Source: Piscinibacter sp.
GTDB taxonomy: Bacteria > Pseudomonadota > Gammaproteobacteria > Burkholderiales > Burkholderiaceae_C
DNA: 64,000 bases
NCBI GenBank assembly: GCA_016706565.1
Contig: JADJJI010000011.1
Span: 704,183 to 768,182 of the forward strand
Direction: 5' to 3'
Shown: piece after piece, positions 16,814 through 26,042 of the stretch
How positions within the stretch are numbered: the stretch's first letter is position 1
Layout: every line of letters begins with the position of its first letter
The notes under the pieces: generated by a model
Database searches by the model: none
Seen by the model: the letters and a program-made list of their open reading frames with translations, nothing else
Told to the model about the DNA's origin: nothing
Program-made: the position numbers and the translations under genes

Positions 16814-17535
16814 TGAGTTCACCGAAGGAGCGCATCCGCCAGGTGCCGCCGCCCGCCGGGGGCGGCAAGGGCGCCAGCATGTACGCCCGCTTCATCCCGC
16901 GCGAGGAGCTGTCGTCGTTCGCGGCCTGGTCACCGGGTTCGCTCTCGGGCGAGGAAGAGGCCGCAGCGGCTGCCGCCGAGCCGGCACTCAGCCCCGAGGA
17001 GCAGCAGGCCGAGGCGCTGCGCGCTGCGCGCCAGGGCGGCTATCACGACGGCTACCGCGACGGCATCGCCGCGCTGGAGAGTTTCAAGCAGAGTTTCGCC
17101 TCGCAGGCCACGGCGCAGGTCGGCGCGCTCATGAAGTCCTACGGCGACCAGATGGACATGCTGCAGCAGGCCATGGCCAGCGCGCTGGCCGACGCCGCCA
17201 CGGCGCTGGCGCGCCAGGTGGTGCGCGGCGAGCTGGCCACCCACCCGCAACAGGTGGCGATGGTGGCGCGGGAGGCGCTGGAGACGCTGCTGCTGTCGGC
17301 GCGCCACGTCACCGTGCGCGTACACCCCGACGACCAGCCGCTGGTCGCGCAGGGCGCCGAAGAGGTGCTCGCCGCCCGCGGTGCGCGGCTGCTCGCCGAC
17401 GCCGCCGTGACGCGCGGCGGCTGCGTCGTCGAATCCGACATCGGCATCATCGACGCGAGCATCGAGTCGCGCTGGCGGCGAGCTGCTGCGGCACTGGGCT
17501 CCGAAGCGCCCTGGACGCCGGAGGCAGCCGAATGA
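16813..17535 (+). CDS. fliH: Flagellar assembly protein FliH (ATPase regulator)
   Basis: This 240-residue protein holds the export ATPase FliI in a complex and links it to the C ring through FliN. The GxxxG-like stretch [21 protein letters not shown] is visible near residues 74-95, then a long helical region and a conserved C-terminal domain ([17 protein letters not shown]). The ATG overlaps the fliG stop (TGATG); a GTG one codon earlier is also possible. It overlaps fliI by four bases (ATGA), so the three genes are tightly coupled. Confidence 0.93.
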   Translation: MSSPKERIRQVPPPAGGGKGASMYARFIPREELSSFAAWSPGSLSGEEEAAAAAAEPALSPEEQQAEALRAARQGGYHDGYRDGIAALESFKQSFASQATAQVGALMKSYGDQMDMLQQAMASALADAATALARQVVRGELATHPQQVAMVAREALETLLLSARHVTVRVHPDDQPLVAQGAEEVLAARGARLLADAAVTRGGCVVESDIGIIDASIESRWRRAAAALGSEAPWTPEAAE

Positions 17536-18956
17536 TCACCACGCAGATCGAAACCCGTGCGCTGGCGACGACAGAGCACTGGAACCGTTTTCTCGGCGAC
17601 CTGCGCAACTTCGCGGCCGAGCCGGTGCCACTGGAGACCGTGGGCCGGTTCGTGCGCGTGGCCGGCCTGGTGCTCGAAGCCACCGGCATCCGCTTGCCCG
17701 TCGGCTCGGTGTGCGAGGTGCGCATGGACGGCGCCCCGCCGGTGACGGCCGAGGTGGTGGGCTTCAACGGCGACCGCGCCTACCTGATGCCCACCGGCGA
17801 CGTGCACGGCCTGGCCAGTGGCGCGCGCGTCATTCCGCGGCCCACGCCGGTGGTGCCGATGAAGCTCGGCGCAGCGCGCCACCCCTGGCGCCGCGGCGAG
17901 GACCGCACGCTGCACCTGCCGGTGGGCGACGGCCTGCTCGGCCGCGTGGTCGATTCGCACGGCCACCCGATGGACCGCAAGGGGCCGCTGGACCTCGTGC
18001 ACAACGAGCCGCTGATCCGCCGCCCGATCAACGCGATGGACCGCGAGCCGGTGCGCCGCCCGCTGGACACCGGCGTGCGCGCGATCAACGCCATGCTCAC
18101 CGTCGGCCGCGGCCAGCGCATCGGGCTGTTCGCCGGCACCGGCGTGGGCAAGTCGGTGCTGCTGGGCATGATGGCGCGCTACACCGAGGCCGACGTGATC
18201 GTCGTCGGGCTGATCGGCGAGCGCGGCCGCGAGGTGAAGGAATTCATCGAGGACATCCTCGGCGACGAGGGCCTGGCGCGCGCCGTGGTGGTGGCCGCGC
18301 CCGCCGACGCGCCGCCGCTGGTGCGCATGCAGGGCGCCAACTACGCCACCGCGATCGCCGAGCACTTCCGCGATCGCGGGCTGAACGTGTTGCTGCTGAT
18401 GGACTCGCTGACGCGCTACGCGATGGCGCAGCGCGAGATCGCGCTGGCCATCGGCGAGCCGCCGGCCACCAAGGGCTACCCGCCGAGCTGTTTCGCCAAG
18501 CTGCCGCAGCTCGTGGAGCGCAGCGGCAACGGCATCGCCGGCGGCGGCTCGATCACTGCCTTCTACACCGTGCTCAGCGAAGGCGACGACCCGAACGACC
18601 CGATCGCCGATGCGGCGCGCGGCATCCTCGACGGCCACATCGTGCTCTCGCGCGAGCTCGCCGAGGCCGGCCATTACCCGGCCATCGACATCGAGAAGTC
18701 GGTCTCGCGGGTGATGACCAACGTGGCGCCGCAGCCGCACGTGGAGGCGGCACGTCGCCTGCGCCAGCTGCTGGCCAAGCACAACAAGGCACGCGACCTG
18801 ATCCAGCTCGGCGCCTACGCCCCCGGCCACGACGCCGAACTCGACACCGCCGTGCGCCTGTTCCCGGCGATGCGCGGCCTGCTGCAGCAGGACATGCGCG
18901 AGAGCGCGCCGCTCGAGGCCAGCGTGCGCCAGCTGCGCGCCGTGGTGGCGGGCTGA
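17532..18956 (+). CDS. fliI: Flagellum-specific ATP synthase FliI (type III export ATPase)
   Basis: This 474-residue ATPase of the F1-beta type powers or primes flagellar protein export. The Walker A motif GTGVGKS is at 202-208. The Walker B region reads [23 protein letters not shown]. The family motif [18 protein letters not shown] is present, as is the end region [28 protein letters not shown]. Start is the ATG at 17532 overlapping the fliH stop. Length is normal. It is followed after 34 bases by the frameshifted fliJ. Confidence 0.97.
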   Translation: MITTQIETRALATTEHWNRFLGDLRNFAAEPVPLETVGRFVRVAGLVLEATGIRLPVGSVCEVRMDGAPPVTAEVVGFNGDRAYLMPTGDVHGLASGARVIPRPTPVVPMKLGAARHPWRRGEDRTLHLPVGDGLLGRVVDSHGHPMDRKGPLDLVHNEPLIRRPINAMDREPVRRPLDTGVRAINAMLTVGRGQRIGLFAGTGVGKSVLLGMMARYTEADVIVVGLIGERGREVKEFIEDILGDEGLARAVVVAAPADAPPLVRMQGANYATAIAEHFRDRGLNVLLLMDSLTRYAMAQREIALAIGEPPATKGYPPSCFAKLPQLVERSGNGIAGGGSITAFYTVLSEGDDPNDPIADAARGILDGHIVLSRELAEAGHYPAIDIEKSVSRVMTNVAPQPHVEAARRLRQLLAKHNKARDLIQLGAYAPGHDAELDTAVRLFPAMRGLLQQDMRESAPLEASVRQLRAVVAG

Positions 18957-18990
18957 TGGCGATCAAGCGATTCGACGCATTCACTGACCC

Positions 18991-19450
18991 ATGAAGAACC
19001 TGCAACCGCTGATGGTCCTGCTGTCGCACGCCGAGCGCGAACGCGACGAAGCGCTGGCGCACCGGCAGCGCATGCAGAAGGCACTGGACGCGGCGCGCGC
19101 AATCGCAACAGCTCGCCGACTACCGCCGCGAGTACGAGCAGCGCTGGGCCGAGCGTTTCGCGCAGCCCGGCCAGATGGACCTGCTGCGCTGCTACCACGG
19201 CTTCGTGACCCGCCTGACCCAGGCCATCGAACACCAGGCCCGCGTGGCCACGCAGGCCGGGCACCAGCTCGAGCGTGCGCAGGAGGCGCTGCAACAGCAG
19301 GAGCTGCGGGTCGCCTCGGTGCAGAAGCTGATCGAGCGCCGCGTCACCGAGATCCAGCGCAAGGGCGAGCGCCACGAGCAGAGCCAGCTCGACGAGATGG
19401 CTTCGCGCGCCGCCTGGAACCGCCTGGCCGCCGCCACCACCCGCTACTGA
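18991..19450 (+). pseudogene. fliJ: Flagellar export chaperone/stalk FliJ, interrupted by +1 frameshift
   Basis: The start (MKNLQPLMVLLSHAERERDEALAHRQRMQKALDAAR) and the end (QMDLLRCYHGFVTRLTQAIEHQ to WNRLAAATTRY) both read as FliJ but lie in different frames. The switch is in the GC run near 19096-19100. Removing one G at about 19099 restores a continuous 152-residue FliJ (ALDAAR-QSQQLADYRREYEQRWAERFAQPGQM), the normal family length. As written, the gene would read through into the fliK frame and give a false 567-residue fusion. FliJ is the central stalk of the export ATPase, and loss would sharply reduce export. A sequencing or assembly error in the repetitive GCGCGC run is as likely as a real mutation. 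Confidence 0.85.
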
Positions 19451-19461
19451 GACCGCGCCCC

Positions 19462-20694
19462 ATGCAGATCCAGCCTCCCTTCGTGTCGCAGCCCGCCGCC
19501 CTGCCGCAGACCGCCGAGTCCGCCGGCGCGTCGGGCGTGCCAGGCGGAGGCTTCGCGCAGCTGATGGCGAGCACGCGCAGCGAACGCCAGTCCGCGCAGC
19601 CGCGCGAGGCCACGGCCGACCCTGATTCCGCCGACCCGGCCGACGGTGATGCCGCCGCCGCGACTGCTTCGTCGACGCGTCCCGACGAGGGCCGCGCAGC
19701 GCGCCTGCGCCAGGCCGGCCGCACCCCGCATGCGCCCCAGGCCGAAGCCCGGCCCGCAGCGAAGCCGCCGGAACCCGCCGACGAGGCGGCGCAGAACCCC
19801 GACTCGCCCGTCACCGTCAAGGACGCTGCCACGATGGACCCGGCGCTGGCGCAGTGGCTGGCGCAACTGCATCTGCCGCCGGCCGATGCGGTCGCTCCGA
19901 AGCTCGCGGCGAACGCCAGCCCGGTCTCGCCCGACATCGAAGCCGTCTCGAACCCATCCGGTGGCCGCACGGACGAAGTGCCCGTGGCAGACGACAGCCT
20001 CGCCAGCGCACGCCCCGGCGATCGCACAGGTGCCGGGCAGGCCGAACGCACCGGCCGCGAGCCGCCGGCCGTCGCGCTGGAAGCGGCCGCGCAGGCCGCC
20101 GAGGAATCGAAGGCGTCTTCGGCGTCGGCCGAGCGCGAGTCGGCCGCCGTTCCCGCAGCGCCGGGCTTCTCGCTGCCGGCCGGCTTCGAGCCGGCGCAAG
20201 CGGCCGCGGCGCTGCGTACCGAGGCTGCGAGCCCGACCGTGGCGGAAGCCCCTGCCGCCGTGGCGGTTCCCGTGCCGCTCGATTCGCCCGACTTCGCCCA
20301 GGCCTTCGGCGTGCAGGTCAGCGTGCTCGCGCGCGATGGCGTGCATGAGGCGAGCTTGCACCTGAACCCGGCCGAGATGGGCCCGGTGTCGGTGCAGATC
20401 GCCATGGACGGCGAGCGTGCCCACATCGATTTCGGCGCGCAGGCGGCTGCCACGCGCGCTGCCATCGAGGCGAGCCTGCCCGAGCTGGCTGCCGCGCTGC
20501 GCGACGCCGGGCTCACGCTCAGCGGCGGTGGCGTGTCGCAGCACACGCCGGGCCGCGGCGACGCCGGTCGCGACGGCCCGCCCGATGGCGCGGCGAGCAC
20601 GACGCGCGAGCGGGAGGCGTCCGCCACCGGTACGAGTTCACGGCCGGCGTGGCGGGGCCGGGTCACGGCCGGCGGGGTCGATCTCTACGCCTGA
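19462..20694 (+). CDS. fliK: Flagellar hook-length control protein FliK
   Basis: This 410-residue protein is exported during hook growth and tells FlhB to switch from hook to filament substrates. The first 270 or so residues are low-complexity (alanine, proline and glutamate rich), as usual. The conserved C-terminal hook-length domain is at about 270-365: DFAQAFGVQVSVLARDGVHEASLHLNPAEMGPVSVQIAMDG, then FGAQAAATRAAIEASLPELAAALRDAGL. The start MQIQPPFVSQPAALPQT at 19462 is 11 bases after the fliJ stop. A terminator follows it, so fliF to fliK appears to be one transcript. Confidence 0.93.
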   Translation: MQIQPPFVSQPAALPQTAESAGASGVPGGGFAQLMASTRSERQSAQPREATADPDSADPADGDAAAATASSTRPDEGRAARLRQAGRTPHAPQAEARPAAKPPEPADEAAQNPDSPVTVKDAATMDPALAQWLAQLHLPPADAVAPKLAANASPVSPDIEAVSNPSGGRTDEVPVADDSLASARPGDRTGAGQAERTGREPPAVALEAAAQAAEESKASSASAERESAAVPAAPGFSLPAGFEPAQAAAALRTEAASPTVAEAPAAVAVPVPLDSPDFAQAFGVQVSVLARDGVHEASLHLNPAEMGPVSVQIAMDGERAHIDFGAQAAATRAAIEASLPELAAALRDAGLTLSGGGVSQHTPGRGDAGRDGPPDGAASTTREREASATGTSSRPAWRGRVTAGGVDLYA

Positions 20695-20732
20695 TCCACG
20701 CCAGCCGCCCCGGCCGCGGACTGGCGGTCAAT

Positions 20733-20772
20733 CCGCCCCCTTTTCGCCGCATCGGCGCAGGGGGCGGTTTTC
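20733..20772 (+). terminator. Rho-independent terminator between fliK and fliL
   Basis: CCGCCCCC pairs with GGGGGCGG, followed by TTTT. An inner hairpin (CGCCG-CAT-CGGCG) fills the loop. It divides fliF-fliK from fliL-fliR into separate transcripts. Confidence 0.8.
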
Positions 20773-20827
20773 ATAATCCATTGCAATGCCCGGCCATGGT
20801 GCCGTGCCTGCCCACGAAGGAGAGCCG

Positions 20828-21493
20828 ATGTCTGCCGCTGCCGCTCCAGGCGCCGAAGTCGCTGCCGCTGCGCCGCCCGCCAAGGGCAAGAAGAAGCTGA
20901 TCATCATCATCGCGGCGGTGCTGCTGCTGGCCGTTGCCGGCGGCGGCGGCGCGGTCTTCTACATGAAGAAGAAGGCCGCCGAGGCCGCTGCGGCGGCCGA
21001 GGCCGAGGGCGATAGCGAAGACGCGGGCGCCCACGGCAAGAAGAAGGACGCGAAGCACGACGTCTCGCACGTGCCGACCTTCCTGCCGCTGGAACCCTTC
21101 ATCGTCAACCTGGCCGACAAGGAAACCGATCGCTACGCGCAGATCGGCATCACGCTGGAGATCGAGGACGCCAAGATCTCCGAGCAGCTCAAGGCCTACA
21201 TGCCTGCCATCCGCAACGGCATCCTGATGGTGCTGGCGCACAAGACCTCGGCCGAGCTGCTCGAGCGCAAGGGCAAGGAGGCCCTGGCCGCCGAGATCAT
21301 GCGCGAGACGGTGCGCCCGCTGGGCATCGAGATCGAGGCGCCCGAGGCCGAGCCGGAAGCCGCCGCTGCGGACGACGCAGCCGCAGACGACGCCGATGCG
21401 CCCAAGCCGAAGAAGAAAAAGAAGAAGGCCGCCAAGCCGGCCGTCGAGAACCCCGTGAAGCACGTGCACTTCTCGAACTTCATCATCCAATGA
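20828..21493 (+). CDS. fliL: Flagellar basal body-associated protein FliL
   Basis: This 221-residue membrane protein surrounds the stator near the motor. It has an alanine-rich cytoplasmic start, one membrane helix at about 25-46 (LIIIIAAVLLLAVAGGGGAVFYM), then charged low-complexity linkers. The periplasmic FliL domain begins near VPTFLPLEPFIVNLADKETDRYAQIGITLEIED. It has an unusual lysine-rich insert near the end (PKPKKKKKKAAKPA) before the closing HVHFSNFIIQ. The ATG at 20828 follows GAAGGAG; a start 14 codons upstream is less likely. It overlaps fliM by four bases (ATGA). Confidence 0.92.
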   Translation: MSAAAAPGAEVAAAAPPAKGKKKLIIIIAAVLLLAVAGGGGAVFYMKKKAAEAAAAAEAEGDSEDAGAHGKKKDAKHDVSHVPTFLPLEPFIVNLADKETDRYAQIGITLEIEDAKISEQLKAYMPAIRNGILMVLAHKTSAELLERKGKEALAAEIMRETVRPLGIEIEAPEAEPEAAAADDAAADDADAPKPKKKKKKAAKPAVENPVKHVHFSNFIIQ

Positions 21494-22494
21494 GCCAGCA
21501 GATCCTTTCGCAGGACGAAGTCGACGCGCTGCTGCAGGGCATCACTGGCGAGAGCCAGAAGCTCGAGCAGGAAGAGGCGCCGAGCGGGGGCATCCGCTCC
21601 TACGACCTGTCGAGCCAGGAACGCATCGTTCGTGGGCGCATGCCCACGATGGAAATCATCAACGAGCGCTTCGCGCGCAACATCCGCATCGGGCTGTTCA
21701 ACTTCATCCGCAAGAGCCCGGAAATCGCCATCGGCGGCATCAAGGTGCAGAAGTACAGCGCCTTCCTGCGCGAGATCGTGGTGCCGACGAACTTCAACAT
21801 CGTCAGCGTCAAGCCGCTGCGCGGCAGCGGGCTGATCGTGTGCGACCCGACGCTGGTGTTCGCCGTCATCGACGCGCTGTTCGGCGGCGCCGGCAAGTTC
21901 CACACCCGCATCGAGGGCCGCGACTTCTCGCCCACCGAGCAGCGCATCATCACCCGCCTCGTCGAGGTGGTGATCGCCGAGTACAAGAAGGCCTGGCAGG
22001 GCATCTACCCGCTCGAGCTGGACTACCAGCGCTCGGAGATGCAGCCGCAGTTTGCCAACATCGCCACGCCCAGCGAGATCGTCGTGGCCACCTCGTTCAC
22101 GCTGGAGATCGGCGACACCAGCGGCACCATCCACTTCTGCATCCCGTACTCGACGCTGGAGCCGATCCGCGACGTCCTGTACTCGACCATGCAGGGCGAC
22201 TCCAACGAACCCGACCGCCGCTGGGTGAACCTGCTGAAGAACCAGATCCAGGCCGCCGAGGTGGAGCTGGTCGCCGAGCTCGCGACGGCCGACGCCACCG
22301 TGGAGCAGTTGCTCGCGTTCAAGCCGGGCGACTTCATCGAGCTCGACCTGAACAAGTCCATCGAAGCCAAGGTGGTGGGCGTGCCGGTGTTCTCGTGCCA
22401 GTACGGCACCAGCGCCGGCAAGTACGCATTGAAGATCGATCGCACGTTGACCGGGTCGAACATGTCCTGGTTGGGAGACCACAATGTCAGCTGA
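21490..22494 (+). CDS. fliM: Flagellar motor switch protein FliM
   Basis: This 334-residue C-ring protein binds phospho-CheY and reverses the motor. The CheY-binding N-terminal peptide is present as ILSQDEVDALLQGITG (5-20). The GGIRSYDLSSQERIVRGRMPTMEIINERFARNIR stretch and the middle domain motif SEMQPQFANIATPSEIVV are typical. The C-terminal SpoA (FliN-like) domain is at about 250-325. The start overlaps the fliL stop and the end overlaps fliN by 11 bases, so the genes are translationally coupled. Confidence 0.97.
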   Translation: MSQQILSQDEVDALLQGITGESQKLEQEEAPSGGIRSYDLSSQERIVRGRMPTMEIINERFARNIRIGLFNFIRKSPEIAIGGIKVQKYSAFLREIVVPTNFNIVSVKPLRGSGLIVCDPTLVFAVIDALFGGAGKFHTRIEGRDFSPTEQRIITRLVEVVIAEYKKAWQGIYPLELDYQRSEMQPQFANIATPSEIVVATSFTLEIGDTSGTIHFCIPYSTLEPIRDVLYSTMQGDSNEPDRRWVNLLKNQIQAAEVELVAELATADATVEQLLAFKPGDFIELDLNKSIEAKVVGVPVFSCQYGTSAGKYALKIDRTLTGSNMSWLGDHNVS

Positions 22495-22912
22495 AAACCC
22501 CGCCGAAGAACAGGACGCGATGGCCGCCGAGTGGGCCGCCGCGCTCGCGGAGGCCAAGCCCAACGAGACCGCCTCCGAGGTGCAGCCCGAGCAGGTGGCG
22601 CCGGCCTCGTTCACCAACTTCTCGCCGACCACGGCGACGAACGCGGGCAACGACATCAACATGATCCTGGACATCCCGGTGCAGCTCACCGTGGAGCTGG
22701 GCCGCACGCGCATCCCGATCAAGCACATCCTGCAGCTCGCGCAGGGCTCGGTGGTCGAGCTCGACGCGCTGGCCGGCGAGCCGATGGACGTGCTCGTCAA
22801 CGGCTACCTGATCGCGCAGGGCGAGGTGGTGGTGGTGAACGACAAGTTCGGCATCCGCCTGACCGACATCGTCACGCCCAGCGAGCGCATGCGCCGCCTC
22901 AGCAAGGGTTGA
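22484..22912 (+). CDS. fliN: Flagellar motor switch protein FliN
   Basis: This 142-residue C-ring protein forms the lower ring with FliM. The SpoA domain is at about 58-135: LDIPVQLTVELGRTRIPIKHILQLAQGSVVELDALAGEPMDVLVNGYLIAQGEVVVVNDKFGIRLTDIV. The N-terminal 55 residues are an acidic, variable linker. Length and order (fliM-fliN-fliO) are normal. Confidence 0.97.
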   Translation: MSAENPAEEQDAMAAEWAAALAEAKPNETASEVQPEQVAPASFTNFSPTTATNAGNDINMILDIPVQLTVELGRTRIPIKHILQLAQGSVVELDALAGEPMDVLVNGYLIAQGEVVVVNDKFGIRLTDIVTPSERMRRLSKG

Positions 22913-22913
22913 G

Positions 22914-23276
22914 ATGGGACAGGGCGGATTGACCTCGCTGCTGTGGTTCATCGCGATCCTCGCGCTGATCCCGGCTGCGCTGTGGCTGCTCAAGCGCACC
23001 CCCGCGGGTGCGATGCTTGGCGGTGCGGGCGGCGCGAACCTGATGAAGAGCGTGGCAGCGCTGCCGCTGTCGGCCAGCCAGCGCATCGTCACCATCGAGG
23101 TGGGGCAGGGCGAGTCGCGCCGCTGGCTGGTGCTGGGCGTCACGCCGTCGAGCATCACCACGCTGCACACGATGGAACCCGTCGAGGGCGCCGTGCCCGC
23201 TGCACCGGCAGGCCCGGCCTTCGCCGGCCTGCTGGCGAAACTGCAGCGTCCCCAGGGTGATGCCGATGCGCGCTAA
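22914..23276 (+). CDS. fliO: Flagellar biosynthesis protein FliO
   Basis: This small 120-residue membrane protein helps assemble the FliPQR export channel. It has an N-terminal membrane helix ([21 protein letters not shown], about 6-26). A short cytoplasmic domain follows with [41 protein letters not shown], the conserved FliO stretch. Its 3' end overlaps fliP. It begins one base after the fliN stop. Confidence 0.92.
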   Translation: MGQGGLTSLLWFIAILALIPAALWLLKRTPAGAMLGGAGGANLMKSVAALPLSASQRIVTIEVGQGESRRWLVLGVTPSSITTLHTMEPVEGAVPAAPAGPAFAGLLAKLQRPQGDADAR

Positions 23277-24018
23277 GGCCTGGTCGCTCCTGGCCTTGAC
23301 GGCACTATCGGCCGTTCCTGCAGCGGCTTTAGCGCAGGGTGCCGGCCCGGGCCTGCCGCTGGTCATCGGCCAGGGCGCCGGCGGCACCAGCTACTCGGTG
23401 CCGGTGCAGACGCTGCTGTTCTTCACGGCCCTGAGCTTCCTGCCCGCGGTGCTGCTGATGATGACCGGCTTCACGCGCATCGTCATCGTGCTGAGCCTGC
23501 TGCGCCAGGCCATGGGCACGCAGGCCGCACCGCCCAATCAGGTGGTGGTGGGTCTGAGCCTGTTCCTGACCTTCTTCGTGATGGGGCCGACGATCGACCG
23601 CGTCTACGCCGACGCCTACCAGCCCTACGCGGAGAACAAGATCGCCTTCGACGAGGCGCTCAGGCGCGGCGAGGTGCCGATGCGCGAGTTCATGCTCAAG
23701 CAGACGCGCCAGTCCGACGTGATGCTGTTCGCCCGCCTGGCCAAGCTCGACCCGGCGGTGAAGACGGCCGAGGTGCCCTTCAAGGTGCTGGTGCCGGCCT
23801 TCGTGACCAGCGAACTGAAGAGCGCGTTCCAGATCGGCTTCCTGATCTTCATCCCGTTCCTGATCATCGACATGGTGGTGGCCAGCGTGCTGATGAGCCT
23901 GGGCATGATGATGCTCAGCCCGGTGCTGGTGGCGCTGCCCTTCAAGCTGATGCTTTTCGTGCTGGCCGACGGCTGGAACCTGCTGCTGGGTTCGCTGGCG
24001 GCGAGTTTTGCCACTTAG
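23266..24018 (+). CDS. fliP: Flagellar export channel protein FliP
   Basis: FliP is the main subunit of the export channel in the inner membrane. A cleavable signal peptide (about 1-22, ending AAALAQG) is followed by four membrane segments. Family motifs include [38 protein letters not shown] and [43 protein letters not shown]. Starts at 23257 (GTG), 23260 or 23266 are possible. I prefer 23266 because it gives a standard signal peptide and has AGGGTG upstream. It overlaps fliO by about 10 bases. Confidence 0.96.
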   Translation: MRAKAWSLLALTALSAVPAAALAQGAGPGLPLVIGQGAGGTSYSVPVQTLLFFTALSFLPAVLLMMTGFTRIVIVLSLLRQAMGTQAAPPNQVVVGLSLFLTFFVMGPTIDRVYADAYQPYAENKIAFDEALRRGEVPMREFMLKQTRQSDVMLFARLAKLDPAVKTAEVPFKVLVPAFVTSELKSAFQIGFLIFIPFLIIDMVVASVLMSLGMMMLSPVLVALPFKLMLFVLADGWNLLLGSLAASFAT

Positions 24019-24025
24019 GAAACCC

Positions 24026-24295
24026 ATGAATCCGCAACAGGTGTTCACCTACGGCCAGGAAGGCCTGTACACGCTGCTGATGGTGGCCGCGCCGATGCTG
24101 CTCACCGTGCTGGCCGTCGGCCTGCTGGTCAGCATCTTCCAGGCTGCCACGCAGATCAACGAGGCCACGCTGACCTTCGTGCCGAAGATCCTCGCCGCGG
24201 TGGCGGTGCTCGCCGTGGCCGGGCCGTGGATGCTGACCACGCTGGTGGAGTACCTGCAGCGCACGCTGCAGGCGATCCCCACCGTGGTCGGTTGA
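24026..24295 (+). CDS. fliQ: Flagellar export channel protein FliQ
   Basis: This 89-residue protein with two membrane helices is part of the FliPQR channel. It starts MNPQQVFTYGQEGLYTLL, after TTAGGAAACCC. It carries QAATQINEATLTFVPKILAAVAVL, the FliQ signature region, and has the standard length. It lies 7 bases after fliP. Confidence 0.96.
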   Translation: MNPQQVFTYGQEGLYTLLMVAAPMLLTVLAVGLLVSIFQAATQINEATLTFVPKILAAVAVLAVAGPWMLTTLVEYLQRTLQAIPTVVG

Positions 24296-24322
24296 TCACC
24301 TGCCGATCTGCCGGCCTGAATC

Positions 24323-25084
24323 GTGCTGACCTTCAACGAGGCGCAGATCCTCGCCTGGGTCACGCCGATCCTGTGGGCTTTCCTGCGCGTGCTGGCGCTG
24401 TTCGGCACGCTGCCGGTGATCGGCCAGCGCGCCGTGCCGATGCGTGTGCGCGTGGCACTGGCCTTCCTGATCGCGTTGTGCGCGCAGGCCACGCTGCCGC
24501 CGGTCGCACCGATCCCGCTGGACTCGGCGCTCACCTTCCTCGTCGTGCTGCAGCAGATCGTCATCGGCGTCTCGATCGGCTTCGCGGTGCGCGTCGTCTT
24601 TGCGTCGGTGGAATTCGCCGGCGAGCTGGTCGGGCTGCAGATGGGCCTGAACTTCGCCGGCTTCTTCGACCCCGCCACCGGCGGCCAGACCACCGCGGTG
24701 AGCCGCTTCTTCGGCGTCACGGTGAGCTGGCTGTTCATCGTCACCGGCGGCCACCTGCTGGTGATCGCAGGCGTGATGCAGAGCTTCCAGTCGTTCCCGG
24801 TCGGGCCCGAGCCCTTCGCCTTCGTCAAGGCCGCCCAGCCGCACCGCTGGGGCGCCGAAGTGTTCGCCATCGGGCTGTGGATCGCGCTGCCGATGGTGGC
24901 GATGCTGCTGTTCGTCAACCTGGTGATGGGCATCGCCGCGCGCGTCGCGCAGCAGCTCAACCTGTTCGCCATCGGCTTCCCGATCACGCTGAGCGTGGGG
25001 CTGGTGGGCGTGCTGCTGACGTTGCCGATGATGCAGGCGCCGTTCACGATGGCGCTGGAGCGCATGCTCCAGCACTTCCAGTAG
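24323..25084 (+). CDS. fliR: Flagellar export channel protein FliR
   Basis: This 253-residue membrane protein completes the FliPQR channel. It has about six membrane segments, including LTFNEAQILAWVTPILWAFLRVLALFG at the start and QQLNLFAIGFPITLSVGLVGVLLTL near the end. The family motif GELVGLQMGLNFAGFFDPATGGQTTAVSRF is clear. It probably starts at a GTG (24323). It is the last gene of fliL-fliR and ends 9 bases from the convergent hydrolase gene. Confidence 0.96.
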   Translation: MLTFNEAQILAWVTPILWAFLRVLALFGTLPVIGQRAVPMRVRVALAFLIALCAQATLPPVAPIPLDSALTFLVVLQQIVIGVSIGFAVRVVFASVEFAGELVGLQMGLNFAGFFDPATGGQTTAVSRFFGVTVSWLFIVTGGHLLVIAGVMQSFQSFPVGPEPFAFVKAAQPHRWGAEVFAIGLWIALPMVAMLLFVNLVMGIAARVAQQLNLFAIGFPITLSVGLVGVLLTLPMMQAPFTMALERMLQHFQ

Positions 25085-25093
25085 CCGCGCGGT

Positions 25094-26002
25094 TCAGGCA
25101 GAGGCGAGGAAGGCGTCGTAGCGCCGCATGAAATCGGCCGGCAGCTCGAAGTAGGGCAGCGCGCCGGCCTCGAACACGTCGAAGCGCCAGTTCGGCCGCG
25201 CGGTGTAGGCAGCCTTGCCGCGGTAGTCGACGAAGTCGCCGCGCGTGCCGTGCGACATCCACACCGGCATGGCCAGCGCGTCATACAGCGCGTTGACGTC
25301 GCCGGAGAAAAGCCCGCCGCCGAGGAAGTGCAGTGGCGCGTGGTGCGCTCCGGGCTGGCGCGTGATCAAGGTGTCGTAGCGCCAGAGGTCCTCGTCGATC
25401 GCCTTCGACCCCCAGGTCTTCTCGAGGAAGAAGCGGATCACGCCGGGCCGCGTCAGCGCGCGGAACAGGCTGGCGCCCCACAGCGGCACCGACAGCACCG
25501 CATGCAGGCCCGGCAGCTTGCGCGTGCTGCCCGGCGGGCCGAGCCGCCGCGTCGTGCCGCTGAAGCCGGTCGGGCTGACCAGCGCGACGCTGCGAAACGA
25601 CGCGGGTGATTCGACCGCGGCGCGCGCGAGGAACTCGCAGCCCAGCGACACCGCCAGCGTGTCGATCGGCACTGGCCCGTGCAGGCGTCGCAGCTCCTGC
25701 ACGACGGCCAGCACCGCGTCGGTCATCAGGCGCGGGCTGTAGGGCCGGTCGCCTTGTTCGGACAGGCCGAAGCCGGGCAGGTCGAAGGCGATCACCGGGC
25801 GATGCTGGCGGTAGTGCTCGTACAGCGGGCGCACCTCGCGCGCCGAGCCGGCGGCGTTGACGCTGTGCACCAGCAGCAGCGGCAGGGTGGTGGCGGCCTG
25901 GCTGGGCGCGCTGCGGTAGACGCGCAGGCGGCCTGCGGCGCTGTCGAGGTCGAAGGCCTCGCCGGGCAGGGCGGGCGGGACGGCGGGAGTGGTGGTGTTC
26001 AT
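25094..26002 (-). CDS. Alpha/beta hydrolase-fold protein, catalytic histidine apparently replaced
   Basis: This 302-residue protein has the alpha/beta hydrolase pattern. An HS turn is present (LLLVHSVNAAGSAREVRPLYEHY), the strand IAFDLPGFGLSEQGDR follows, and the nucleophile elbow is LAVSLGCEF with Ser119 (Ala in place of the first Gly). An acid is likely at Asp256 in SHGTRGDFVDY. The position where the family has histidine before the end reads ALPYFELP with tyrosine at 284. This suggests altered or lost hydrolase activity, though a histidine elsewhere could serve. The start at 26002 (MNTTTPAVPP) is preferred over one six codons upstream. It converges on fliR and lies just after the fcl-like gene. 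Substrate unknown. Confidence 0.8.
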   Translation of the reverse strand: MNTTTPAVPPALPGEAFDLDSAAGRLRVYRSAPSQAATTLPLLLVHSVNAAGSAREVRPLYEHYRQHRPVIAFDLPGFGLSEQGDRPYSPRLMTDAVLAVVQELRRLHGPVPIDTLAVSLGCEFLARAAVESPASFRSVALVSPTGFSGTTRRLGPPGSTRKLPGLHAVLSVPLWGASLFRALTRPGVIRFFLEKTWGSKAIDEDLWRYDTLITRQPGAHHAPLHFLGGGLFSGDVNALYDALAMPVWMSHGTRGDFVDYRGKAAYTARPNWRFDVFEAGALPYFELPADFMRRYDAFLASA

Positions 26003-26042
26003 GGGCGGTCGGCGGGCCACTATAGCCGCCCACCGCCGGCGA

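Noticed and set aside
18991-20694. A continuous 567-codon reading frame across fliJ and fliK
   Set aside because: The middle part is unlike either protein, and the true FliJ C-terminus reads in another frame. It is an artefact of the fliJ frameshift, not a fusion.
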